Positions 8,139 to 16,710 of a stretch of DNA of 45,932 nucleotides are shown here, in pieces (the first letter of the stretch is position 1; the number at the start of each line of letters is the position of its first letter). The stretch is from Bacteriovoracaceae bacterium (GTDB lineage: Bacteria; Bdellovibrionota; Bacteriovoracia; Bacteriovoracales; Bacteriovoracaceae), in NCBI GenBank assembly GCA_947377285.1, contig CANCFT010000030.1, positions 1 through 45,932 of the forward strand, given 5' to 3'. The position numbers and the translations under genes are program-made. The notes beneath the pieces were generated by a model, which saw nothing but the letters and a program-made list of their open reading frames with translations, made no database searches and was not told the origin of the DNA.

Positions 8139-9308
8139 TTGCAAAGTCATACAGATATTGATGATAATTTTAACTTAGACAAAGTCCATTTTGAGGATCT
8201 TTTATTTATGCATAAAAATCGAGGCCCAGTTTATTATGGTGACTACCTTCAATTAGATAAGTTGCTTGATTCTCAGCTGCCATTAAGTAAAAAATACGCT
8301 GACTCTACAAACGGTGAATGCCATGATGAGATGCTATTTATCCTTGTTCATCAAGCATATGAACTTTGGTTTAAACAAATTCTCCACGACCTCAATGCAA
8401 TATTAGTCACTTTCAATCAAGAATATATACCCGAATCAGAACTTTCATCTGTCATTCAAAAATTATCGCGAATAAAAAAGATTCAGGGTTTGCTTTTAGG
8501 GCAATTAGAAGTTTTAGAAACAATGACACCAATGGATTTTTTGGAATTTAGAGATTTACTTATCCCGGCATCTGGCTTTCAAAGTGTCCAATTTAGAGAA
8601 ATTGAAATTAAGTTAGGATTAAGTACTAATGATCGCCAACATGTTGATCGCGAATTCTTTTTAGGTAGGCTCAACGAATCTGATAGAAAAAAACTTACTG
8701 ATTTAGAATCATCCCCTTCACTTTTAAAATTAGTTGAAGGTTGGTTAGAACGAGTTCCTTATACAAACATGGATAATTTTCATTTTTGGGAAGAATACCA
8801 GAAATCAATTGCTTCATTATTACAAGACGACGAAGAAATTATTTTAAATAATAGTGCTCACTTAACTGAACTTGCTAAAAAAATTCAGCTCGAAAACCTT
8901 GAAGGGACAAAAACTACTTTTAAAAGTTTATTTGATGAAACAAGCCATTTGGAGTTAGTGAAAAATAAACAAAGAACACTCTCACAAAAAGCTATTTTGA
9001 ATGCACTTTTTATTATGTTGTATAGAGATGAATCGATGCTCACAATTCCCTTTCAAGTGTTAACGACAATGATGGATATTGATGAAAATTTTACGACTTG
9101 GCGTTATCGACATGCACTGATGGCCCAACGAATGTTAGGGACTAAAATTGGCACAGGTGGATCTTCAGGCCATCAATACTTAAAACGGGCCGCAGATAAT
9201 AATAGAGTTTTTGTCGATCTTTTTAACTTATCAACATTTCTGATTCCAAGATCTCGCCTGCCTGTGATTCCAACAAACATTCGGAAAAAATTAAGTTTTT
9301 ATGTATAA
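8139..9308 (+). CDS. kynA: Tryptophan 2,3-dioxygenase
   Basis: The 389-residue haem enzyme opens the indole ring of L-tryptophan to N-formylkynurenine. Active-site residues align with the animal enzyme: His71 in LVHQAYELWFKQ, Arg138 in EFRDLL, the haem ligand His325 in WRYRHALMAQRML, and GTGGSSG at 338-344. The residues after that loop are HQYL instead of the usual YHYL. The length resembles animal-type rather than the shorter proteobacterial enzymes. The open frame starts at TTG 8139, but ATG 8208 (Met24) has GAGGA 10 nt upstream and better fits the promoter. It overlaps the next gene by 8 bp, so both steps are co-translated. Confidence 0.96.
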   Translation: MQSHTDIDDNFNLDKVHFEDLLFMHKNRGPVYYGDYLQLDKLLDSQLPLSKKYADSTNGECHDEMLFILVHQAYELWFKQILHDLNAILVTFNQEYIPESELSSVIQKLSRIKKIQGLLLGQLEVLETMTPMDFLEFRDLLIPASGFQSVQFREIEIKLGLSTNDRQHVDREFFLGRLNESDRKKLTDLESSPSLLKLVEGWLERVPYTNMDNFHFWEEYQKSIASLLQDDEEIILNNSAHLTELAKKIQLENLEGTKTTFKSLFDETSHLELVKNKQRTLSQKAILNALFIMLYRDESMLTIPFQVLTTMMDIDENFTTWRYRHALMAQRMLGTKIGTGGSSGHQYLKRAADNNRVFVDLFNLSTFLIPRSRLPVIPTNIRKKLSFYV

Positions 9309-10461
9309 AAAATATTACCAAAGATTTCTGGAAGCTAATCGTGGAATACAACATTATGCGAGTCATAGCCATCATTACTGGCCTGATATAACCAGAGAGG
9401 CAATGCTTGAATATTGGGATGATTCTGCTAAGTTTGTAGATGATAAATGGGAATATATATTCAGTAAAAAAATTCCAGAAGCTCAACAACTCATTGCTGA
9501 TATATTACAAATTTCAGCACCAGATCAAATTGTTTTTGCACCAAACACCCATGAATTTGTCTATCGACTGCTGAGCTGCTTTGATCCTAGAAAAAAAATT
9601 AAAGTCCTGACGACTGATTCTGAATTTTATAGCTTTGATCGCCAGATCAATCGCTTAATTGAAGATTCAATAATAGAAGTTGATAAAGTAGCAGTTGATC
9701 CCTTCGATCATTTCGAAGAGAGATTTATCGAAAAAATTCAAACAAACACTTACGATATTATTTTTTTTAGTCATGTTTTTTTTAATTCCGGCATGGTTGT
9801 TAAAAATTTCAAAAGGATCGTTCAGTCAGTAAAAAATAATAATACGATGATTGTCATTGATGGCTACCATGGGTTTATGGCACTTCCGACAGATCTTTCT
9901 GAAATTCAATCTCGGGTTTTTTACTTAGGCGGCTCTTATAAATACGCTCAAGGTGGCGAAGGTTGCTGTTTTTTATATGTACCTCCACAATCTGATCTGC
10001 GTCCACTTTACACAGGGTGGTTTGCCGGTCTAGCAGACCTTTCAGGAGCTGGTGGAGTTGTTCACTATCCAAATTCTGGATTGAGATTTGCAGGTGCAAC
10101 AATGGATTTTTCAGCACTCTATAGATTAATCTCGGTTTTAAATTTATTTAAAACCGAACAGATCACAGTTCTGAAAATTCATACCCATGTCCAAAAACTT
10201 CAACATAACTTTCGTGATCATTTACTTTCAATTGATCACCATTATTTAACTGAAAAAAACATATTAAGTGTTGATTATAATCATCATGGGCATTTTTTAA
10301 CTTTTGCGATGCCTAGTCCAGCCCACACAAAATTACTTCATGATGAACTTAAGAGTCATCGTATTATGACTGACTATCGTGCGAATAAGCTTCGTTTTGG
10401 ATTTGGTCTCTATCAAGATGAAGTCATTGACTTACGAGCAATGAAGTTAAAATCTAAATAA
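9301..10461 (+). CDS. Kynureninase-like class V PLP enzyme
   Basis: The 386-residue fold-type I enzyme has the PLP-binding Asp187 in IVIDGYHG and Lys214 in GGSYKYAQGGEG, the segment typical of kynureninases. GWFAGL, SGLRFAGAT and the C-terminal LRFGFGLYQ also resemble kynureninase. Overlap with tryptophan dioxygenase makes cleavage of (formyl)kynurenine to anthranilate and alanine the likely role. Similarity is judged by motif only, and another class V reaction is possible. No kynurenine formamidase is present in the window, so it must be elsewhere or another enzyme fills the step. The stop is 1 bp from the convergent DUF420 gene. Confidence 0.72.
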   Translation: MYKKYYQRFLEANRGIQHYASHSHHYWPDITREAMLEYWDDSAKFVDDKWEYIFSKKIPEAQQLIADILQISAPDQIVFAPNTHEFVYRLLSCFDPRKKIKVLTTDSEFYSFDRQINRLIEDSIIEVDKVAVDPFDHFEERFIEKIQTNTYDIIFFSHVFFNSGMVVKNFKRIVQSVKNNNTMIVIDGYHGFMALPTDLSEIQSRVFYLGGSYKYAQGGEGCCFLYVPPQSDLRPLYTGWFAGLADLSGAGGVVHYPNSGLRFAGATMDFSALYRLISVLNLFKTEQITVLKIHTHVQKLQHNFRDHLLSIDHHYLTEKNILSVDYNHHGHFLTFAMPSPAHTKLLHDELKSHRIMTDYRANKLRFGFGLYQDEVIDLRAMKLKSK

Positions 10462-10462
10462 A

Positions 10463-11023
10463 TTAAACGTTGAACCATCGTAAAATTATAAAAATCAAAA
10501 CCCCTGTTATTGAGACATAAAGCCAAATAGGAAAAGTGATTCTTGCTATTTTTTTATGGCGGATAAAGTTTTTTTCCATTGCTAAATATAGCGTCGAAAG
10601 TATGAGTGGAACTTGGATGGCCGATAATAGAATATGTGAGATTAGAATTCCAAAATAGAGCGGTCGAATGAATCCTGAAGCTATAAATTTAGTATCACCG
10701 TGAAAGTGGTGATATGTTATATAACTCACAAGAAAAAGCGCAGAAGTACCTGTAGCAGCAAACATAAATCTTTTATGCCACTCAATTTTATTTTGCTTAA
10801 TGAAAGTTAGACCCGTAATTAAAAAAACAGAAGTCAGGGTGTTTAAGAAAGCATTAAGTATTGGCAAATATCCTACCCAACCAATTTTGCTTTCCAAGTC
10901 TTCACCTGGTTTAAAATAAATAAGCCAGACAAGAAAAGCTAAAACTAGTGCACTTAAAATCCCAATGATGATAAAAACATTTTTTTCATTTTTATGATCA
11001 GACACTGACTCGTATGAATTCAT
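10463..11023 (-). CDS. DUF420 family membrane protein
   Basis: The 186-residue protein has five predicted helices and the family's conserved histidines (ITYHHFHGD, about residues 102-110, and the later ISHILLSAIQVPL). It matches DUF420. Members are found beside haem-copper oxidases, and a staphylococcal member, CtaM, is reported to be needed for an aa3-type oxidase, so an oxidase assembly role is likely. It is the last gene of the bc/oxidase operon, and its ATG overlaps the TAA of the preceding small gene (TAATG). Confidence 0.8.
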   Translation of the reverse strand: MNSYESVSDHKNEKNVFIIIGILSALVLAFLVWLIYFKPGEDLESKIGWVGYLPILNAFLNTLTSVFLITGLTFIKQNKIEWHKRFMFAATGTSALFLVSYITYHHFHGDTKFIASGFIRPLYFGILISHILLSAIQVPLILSTLYLAMEKNFIRHKKIARITFPIWLYVSITGVLIFIILRWFNV

Positions 11024-11232
11024 TATTTAAGCGACTGGTTGTTGATGTTTTTATACTTAATAAAGGTTTTAAACAGATAAAACATTGGAAAATAGATTGC
11101 GAGAATGAAAACTCCTACGACATAAATATAATATTTATCACGTGGATCTTGACCGGAACACATCGGGCAGGCCAAAAGCTCGCCCGATGTAAATGTAATC
11201 ACTGTTAAAATTAAAAGCGATATTTTATTCAT
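11023..11232 (-). CDS. Small exported CPMC membrane protein
   Basis: Translated from the ATG at 11232, this is a 69-residue protein with a signal-like helix, a mature start at ACPMCSGQDPRDKYY and a second helix ahead of a basic tail. The CPMC pair would sit at the periplasmic membrane face. A longer in-frame start at 11298 would lie inside coxIII and is not favoured. It is 8 bp after the second coxIII and overlaps DUF420 by one base, so it belongs to the respiratory operon. A role in copper or haem handling is a guess from the cysteines and the context. Confidence 0.65.
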   Translation of the reverse strand: MNKISLLILTVITFTSGELLACPMCSGQDPRDKYYIYVVGVFILAIYFPMFYLFKTFIKYKNINNQSLK

Positions 11233-11240
11233 AAGATTAA

Positions 11241-11864
11241 TTATAAAAGATAAACAAAAGTAAAAACAAGAATCCAAACTAAATCGACAAAGTGCCAAAA
11301 CAATCCAGCAATTTCTAATTGATTGTATTCTCCATTATCAAAATCCCCTCTTTGGGCGTGAACATACATCGTTATTAAATAAATAACTCCAGAGAGTACG
11401 TGCAATCCGTGGAAGCCGGTAATTGAAAAAAATGTAGAAGCAAATAAACTAGAGCCATGTGCGTATGAATTAAAACTCATTCCCAAGTGACCAATTAAAT
11501 GTGAGTACTCGTACATTTGTATGCTTAAGAATGAAGCTCCACCGACAATGGTAAAGAGAAGCCAATTCAACATGGCCTTTCTATTTTTTTGCTTACAAGC
11601 ATCGATCGTTAAAACCATTGAAACTGAACTACAAATAAGAAGAAAAGTCATGAATCCCGAAAGGCCTACTCCACCTAAAGCGTGAGAAGGTACAGGCCAG
11701 TTAGTCGAAGTCGCTCTTAAAACTGCATAAGCAATTAAAAATCCTGAAAATGACATTGCATCTGTAACAAGGAATAACCACATCCCAATTTTTCCAGGAC
11801 TAGCCTTTCCAAATTGAGTATCATTGTATTCTATCGGTCCTTTATGTGCATGAGCGTGACTCAT
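11241..11864 (-). CDS. Cytochrome c oxidase subunit III (second copy)
   Basis: The 207-residue protein has five to six helices and classic subunit III motifs: GMWLFLVTDAMSF near residue 27, TGFHGLHVLSG and the C-terminal FWHFVDLVWI. A His-rich start (MSHAHAHKG) precedes the first helix. It sits after the octahaem cytochrome in the bc operon rather than with coxI/II, with AAGGAG ahead of the ATG. It may be the second subunit III of the same oxidase as in coxMNOP, or may link the bc complex and oxidase in a supercomplex (inference). Confidence 0.9.
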   Translation of the reverse strand: MSHAHAHKGPIEYNDTQFGKASPGKIGMWLFLVTDAMSFSGFLIAYAVLRATSTNWPVPSHALGGVGLSGFMTFLLICSSVSMVLTIDACKQKNRKAMLNWLLFTIVGGASFLSIQMYEYSHLIGHLGMSFNSYAHGSSLFASTFFSITGFHGLHVLSGVIYLITMYVHAQRGDFDNGEYNQLEIAGLFWHFVDLVWILVFTFVYLL

Positions 11865-11881
11865 AGTTTTAACTCCTTAAC

Positions 11882-14704
11882 TTATTTCGTCGTTGTTTTT
11901 CCACCAAGTTCAATAACATATTTTGTTAGTGCATTGATTTGTTTTGGTGCATCTCCGCCAAATACAGTTGTATCGATTGGAGCATTGCCATCATCACCAA
12001 AGAAACTTGGCATTACTGTTCCAGGTAAAATCCCCTGTGGATTCTTAAGCCATAATTTTATCCATGATGGGCGTAAGCGCTTGCTCGCTAAATGTAGATT
12101 CGGAGCAAGTGGAGTGTCTTTTGTAAAACCTATTGAGTGACAAGAAACACAGTTATAAGAATTCCAAAGTTTTACTGCGCCTTCTTTTTCGCCAGGCTCC
12201 CAAGCAACAGTCATTTCTGGTTCTTCAAAAGTTCCTTGTTGGGCCCCTTGTTGGAATCCAGCAACTAATTTATTTTTTTCTTCGAGTGAAAGATTAAAAG
12301 ATGGCATTCTAATTTGAAGCCAAGGTCTTATTGGTTCTACATTTCCAAAGAAGTGGTAAAGCCAATTTGTCTGAACTCTATGACCTTCGTTAACTAATCT
12401 TGGTGGACCTTGATTAATATCATCTGCATATGCTTTAAGGATATCTCCTCGTAAGCCATCGATTTGGTGACATCCCATACAATTGTATTTTCCAGCCACT
12501 TTCATTGCTTCATTATAAAGAGCTTCACCGGCAGTAAATCTTTTAATTCCGTTAAGCGGAACAACATCAGAAACTTGTCCAAGTAATGCGACAGTGATTT
12601 TTTTTGCTTCCGCCTCAGACATATAAAAGTTTGGCATTTTATTTAAGTCTTTAAAGACTTTATCAATTCCTTCATCCCAACGACTTGGTCTTTGAAGGTG
12701 AGCTGTGATCCAAGCATCTCTTTGTGCTGGGATTTGGTGTTGTAAACCAAAACCAAACTGAGTAATTGGTTTAGATCCTTCTTTTGTTAAGTTTGGTCCA
12801 ATTCCTTCGTACCCATCAAAACCTTCGAGATTATGACAAGAATAACATCCGTATTTTCCAATTGATCTTTTTCCAAGATCAAGAGTTTTTTCACGGTCGC
12901 CCATTTTTGCAACCTTAGAAACGGCTGAAGCATAAGTATCAAAAGTAGAATTGTATTCTGCTAATAATTCATCTCGAGCTTTAGTATCTAATTTGGCAAA
13001 AGTTAAACCTTCAAAGCTTTTATTTCGAAGAGATAATAAGTAAGTTGCAATATCATTTGCCTCAGTGTCACTTAAGCGCATTGATGGCATGATAGTATCT
13101 TCTTGGTAGTGAGATGGTTTTTTAAGCCAAGATACTAACCAGTCTGGTTGAACTTTTGAACCTAGTCCCGTTAACCAAGGTCCGGCGTAGGCTTTTACTT
13201 TATCTGATTGCTCCTCTAATCCATCAACACCATGACAGCCCAAACATCCAACTTGAGATATTATTTTCTTCCCGTTTTCAGCATTGCCTGGATGAAATTT
13301 CTCATTGGCAACATATGGCTTAGATTTATCGTATACGTATTCTGCAATCGCATTTACTTCGGCCATATTTAATCGAATAAATTCTGGTTTCGAGTTATTT
13401 GATTGTCTAAAAAATGCTGGCATTTTTGAATGTTTATTAAATGAGCGTGGTTCCCATACCCAAGATTTGAACCATTCTTTATCAACTTTTCCAGCAATTT
13501 TAAGTAAAGATGGTCCAGGTTTTCTTCTGTTTTCGCCCCATCCTGAAATTTTATGACAAGCATAACAGCCGTACTTTTCAATTGCCATTCGTCCTTCATT
13601 TAGGACAGTAGCTCCCTTCACAAGTTGAACATCAGCATGGCACTTAACACATCCAGCTTCTGTCTGAGAAAGTTTAAACATCGGACTTGCTACGTGATGT
13701 GGTTCTTTCCATCCGTATTTTTGAATCCATTCTTTTTCTTGTTTTTCTCCATCTGGCATGTGAGCAACTGAAGCAAAGTCATTAACTCTTTGTCCTTCAC
13801 CACCATGACATGAGGTACATCCTGTAACTTTCATTGGATGTTTTGATTCCATTCCCACCATTAAATCTAATTTTGGGTGAGTTCTGAATGGTTGTTTTTC
13901 TTTTTCATAACCTGGTTGATCAATAAACACGTGACAAGTAATACAACGGTCAACCTTCGGGACTTGTCTGAAGTAGCGGTCATCAGTTACGTTATTAATA
14001 ACGATCTGTTGAATTTTAATTGTCGGATCTAGATAATCAATAAACGGCATATTTCGGATGGCGAAAATCGGATTGATATCTGTTGTTGCTTTTGCAGCTT
14101 TTAAAAGAGTCACCTTCATCGTGAATTCTTTTATTTCTTTTTCTGTTGAAATAACTTCTTTATTAAGGTCTGCAAGTTTAGCTCTAATAATTTTTTCTTC
14201 AGCTTGAAGCGCTTTTGAATTATCTTTACCAAGGATAAATTCTTTTTTCAAAACAGTAAGTTCTTCTAACTTTTTTTCTGCTGTTTTATGGTCATGAGCG
14301 CCTTGAGCAGTTTCATATTGAAAATTCGCTGCTGAAACATCTCCGTTTAAAACTCCGTTCTTAATTGTTTGAGCTTTTAATTTTGTAAGAACAACTTTTA
14401 GTTCTTTTTCGGCTTTTTCAATTTCAGCTTTTCGGCCAGAAACAATTTCTTGTCCCTTTGCTAAACTTGAATCGAGATCGGATAGTTTTTTTCCATCTAA
14501 TTCTTTTGTCGCTGCTTTTAATGCATCATCAGTATGTTTACGTTTAATTTGTTGTGCTTCAACTTGAATGGCTTTCCATGGACGAATATAGTCGTCTAAA
14601 AAGACCCAAACTGTCGTGACGAAAAAAATAAAGGAGAGGACCGCCATGACCTTGTGAAGTTTTGACATATTATATGCCATACCAGGTTCTTTATTCTCAC
14701 TCAT
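11882..14704 (-). CDS. Membrane-anchored octahaem cytochrome c of the bc complex
   Basis: The 940-residue protein has an N-terminal anchor (residues 19-36), a long charged region likely to be coiled coil (about 55-205) and eight CXXCH sites starting at Cys254, 296, 352, 380, 487, 620, 742 and 852. The last four sites look like repeated class I cytochrome c domains (CXXCH...MPS). It takes the place of cytochrome c1/f, directly after Rieske, cytochrome b and subunit IV genes, so it should carry electrons from the Rieske centre toward the oxidase. Size and haem number are far above usual c1 subunits. AGGG precedes the ATG. Confidence 0.9.
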   Translation of the reverse strand: MSENKEPGMAYNMSKLHKVMAVLSFIFFVTTVWVFLDDYIRPWKAIQVEAQQIKRKHTDDALKAATKELDGKKLSDLDSSLAKGQEIVSGRKAEIEKAEKELKVVLTKLKAQTIKNGVLNGDVSAANFQYETAQGAHDHKTAEKKLEELTVLKKEFILGKDNSKALQAEEKIIRAKLADLNKEVISTEKEIKEFTMKVTLLKAAKATTDINPIFAIRNMPFIDYLDPTIKIQQIVINNVTDDRYFRQVPKVDRCITCHVFIDQPGYEKEKQPFRTHPKLDLMVGMESKHPMKVTGCTSCHGGEGQRVNDFASVAHMPDGEKQEKEWIQKYGWKEPHHVASPMFKLSQTEAGCVKCHADVQLVKGATVLNEGRMAIEKYGCYACHKISGWGENRRKPGPSLLKIAGKVDKEWFKSWVWEPRSFNKHSKMPAFFRQSNNSKPEFIRLNMAEVNAIAEYVYDKSKPYVANEKFHPGNAENGKKIISQVGCLGCHGVDGLEEQSDKVKAYAGPWLTGLGSKVQPDWLVSWLKKPSHYQEDTIMPSMRLSDTEANDIATYLLSLRNKSFEGLTFAKLDTKARDELLAEYNSTFDTYASAVSKVAKMGDREKTLDLGKRSIGKYGCYSCHNLEGFDGYEGIGPNLTKEGSKPITQFGFGLQHQIPAQRDAWITAHLQRPSRWDEGIDKVFKDLNKMPNFYMSEAEAKKITVALLGQVSDVVPLNGIKRFTAGEALYNEAMKVAGKYNCMGCHQIDGLRGDILKAYADDINQGPPRLVNEGHRVQTNWLYHFFGNVEPIRPWLQIRMPSFNLSLEEKNKLVAGFQQGAQQGTFEEPEMTVAWEPGEKEGAVKLWNSYNCVSCHSIGFTKDTPLAPNLHLASKRLRPSWIKLWLKNPQGILPGTVMPSFFGDDGNAPIDTTVFGGDAPKQINALTKYVIELGGKTTTK

Positions 14705-14750
14705 ATCTATCTATTCCCTTAATAAAATACAAAAAATGACAAATTTAAAA

Positions 14751-15833
14751 TTATAAGTTTAATTCCCACTCTGGAAGAGCAACGATGTATTTCAAGCTAA
14801 ATAACCAGCGTAAAATCATTTTTATTGGCAAACTAGTCATCATTAAGACTAGAAACATAAAAATATAATAGCGAGTAGCGCCTAAATTCAAAAATAATTC
14901 TCTTCCCGCCTTTGTGGCTTTTGCTGCCCAAGGAGGAATAATACTAATATAGGCAATAGAAAGTATGATCCCGAAAATCTCTCTTACAACTAGATTTTTA
15001 GGAAGGCCTACGCCTAACATTTTAATCCAAATAATTTCCGAAAGGTTAACGTTAAAAGAGGCTACAACTTTATGGAAATCCCAAAATTCAAATGGCCCAT
15101 AAAAAGTCCAGTTAGGTCCACGTAAAAAGACTCCGACAATAATTAAATAGACCCAAAGAACAAGCCAGCCATACAAGAAGGCAGTGATTGCCATTTTACG
15201 TTCTTTAAATGTGAAGTATCCGTTTCCTTTTGGATTTGTATCGATATAAGGAACAGCAATTAAACCAGCAACAATTAAACCAGGAAGCACAACTCCGGCC
15301 ATCCACGGGTCGAAGTAAACTAACATTTCTTGAAGACCTAAAAAGTACCATGGAGCTTTGGCTGGGTTTGGTGCCCAAGTTGGGTTGGCTGATTCTTCAA
15401 GAGGAGCCTTAAAAATAATGGCCCAAACAACGAGAAAAGCAGTACACGCAATCATTGCAAATAATTCAGTGTAAACAAGATTTGGCCAAGACCAAACTTT
15501 TTCGCGGTTTTCAGGAGTTGCTTCTATCGGACATAAACCTGCTTCAATACGGGTGTCATTTTCAGCTGCTTTATGAATAGCAAACCAAGTGACGAAACCT
15601 ACAAGAAGTAAAAGAATGATGATTGGAATATTATCCGGAGTTTTGATAATTGAGAAAAAATTTGGATCAGCTAAAAACCAAGTTGTAATTGGAATTAAGA
15701 GTGCCGTTGTCCAGTAAGCAAACTTTTTAGTTCCTACAATCTTGTAGTATTTCAACATGAAGTAGAAACCAATTGTTACCAATGGAAAGGAAATAATTGG
15801 ATCTGATAATTTGTTAACAAGTTCTCTTAGCAT
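14751..15833 (-). CDS. Cytochrome b C-terminal domain / subunit IV-like, extended
   Basis: The 360-residue membrane protein corresponds to the C-terminal half of cytochrome b (subunit IV of b6f). The quinol-site motif region reads NPAKAPWYFLGLQEM, so the usual PEWY tetrad is Ala160-Pro-Trp-Tyr163 and lacks the glutamate. The proper subunit IV core is about residues 110-240. There are extra helices before (15-85) and after (225-350) it, making it about twice the 160 residues of plant subunit IV. It is co-transcribed with the b6-like half. Confidence 0.88.
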   Translation of the reverse strand: MLRELVNKLSDPIISFPLVTIGFYFMLKYYKIVGTKKFAYWTTALLIPITTWFLADPNFFSIIKTPDNIPIIILLLLVGFVTWFAIHKAAENDTRIEAGLCPIEATPENREKVWSWPNLVYTELFAMIACTAFLVVWAIIFKAPLEESANPTWAPNPAKAPWYFLGLQEMLVYFDPWMAGVVLPGLIVAGLIAVPYIDTNPKGNGYFTFKERKMAITAFLYGWLVLWVYLIIVGVFLRGPNWTFYGPFEFWDFHKVVASFNVNLSEIIWIKMLGVGLPKNLVVREIFGIILSIAYISIIPPWAAKATKAGRELFLNLGATRYYIFMFLVLMMTSLPIKMILRWLFSLKYIVALPEWELNL

Positions 15834-15873
15834 TTCTATTGTCCTTAATAGTCTTACTTATCTTTTTAATTTT

Positions 15874-16662
15874 TTATAATGGAGCTGAAATCCCACCATC
15901 TTTTCTTACTCTCCAGAAGTGAACTGCAATCAACACACCCACAACTAAAGGAATAAATACACAGTGAAGAATATAAAATCTTAAAAGAGCTGGCTCACCT
16001 ACGAATCGTCCACCCAAAAGCTGGAAGCGCACGTCGTTTTTATCTGAAACCATAACGAAGTCACCGATTCGAGCAAGCATTGCTCCAGGTCCTGCGTTAC
16101 CTGCAAACGGTGTTGCTTTTGCCATACCAGATCCAACTGTGATCGCCCAAATTGCAAGCTGATCCCAAGGAAGTAGATATCCAGTGAATGAAAGAAGCAG
16201 AGTTAAGACGAGAAGAATAACTCCAACACCCCAGTTAAATTCGCGAGGTGGTTTATAAGAACCAGTCATGAAAACCCGGAACATGTGAACCCAAACGGTA
16301 ATTACCATAGCATGAGCTCCCCAGCGGTGAATCTCACGCATAATTCCCAATGGAACGTGTTCTCTAAGGGCTATGATATCATTGAATGCATATTCAGCTG
16401 TTGGACGGTAGTAAAACATTAAAAGTAAACCAGTTACAGTTAAAGCAAGGAAGATAAAAAATGTTAATCCCCCCATACACCATGTGTACCCCAACTGGAC
16501 TCCAGATTTTTTTAACTTGATTGGGTGAAGGTGAAGGAAAACGTTTCCTGCAATCACTGCTGCTCTATTTCGAGCATTGTCTGGTGGACCATGTCTAAAA
16601 ATTGATTTCCAGACTTGAGTGTCTCTTACTTTTTGTGCGATTCCTTTTCCTGACATGGGCAT
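15874..16662 (-). CDS. Cytochrome b6-like subunit (N-terminal cytochrome b domain)
   Basis: The 262-residue protein carries the four haem b histidines: His112/His126 (13 residues between) and His233/His248 (14 between, the b6f-type spacing). YRP, HRWGAHAM, GYLLPWDQLA and the end HFWRVRKDGGISAPL align with cytochrome b6. Cys62 in YTWCMGG occupies the place of the b6 cysteine that binds the extra haem ci, suggesting a third haem. It oxidises quinol, probably menaquinol, together with the subunit IV-like and Rieske proteins. The first 50 residues are an amphipathic extension. Confidence 0.93.
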   Translation of the reverse strand: MPMSGKGIAQKVRDTQVWKSIFRHGPPDNARNRAAVIAGNVFLHLHPIKLKKSGVQLGYTWCMGGLTFFIFLALTVTGLLLMFYYRPTAEYAFNDIIALREHVPLGIMREIHRWGAHAMVITVWVHMFRVFMTGSYKPPREFNWGVGVILLVLTLLLSFTGYLLPWDQLAIWAITVGSGMAKATPFAGNAGPGAMLARIGDFVMVSDKNDVRFQLLGGRFVGEPALLRFYILHCVFIPLVVGVLIAVHFWRVRKDGGISAPL

Positions 16663-16710
16663 TAACCTTTTAAAAAATATTTTTTACTTTTATTGAATTA
16701 ACTTTTTTAC

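Noticed and set aside
11233..11298. Longer start for the CPMC protein
   Set aside because: It lies inside the coxIII reading frame and adds a Cys/Phe-rich stretch without conserved features; the ATG at 11232 gives a standard signal-like helix.
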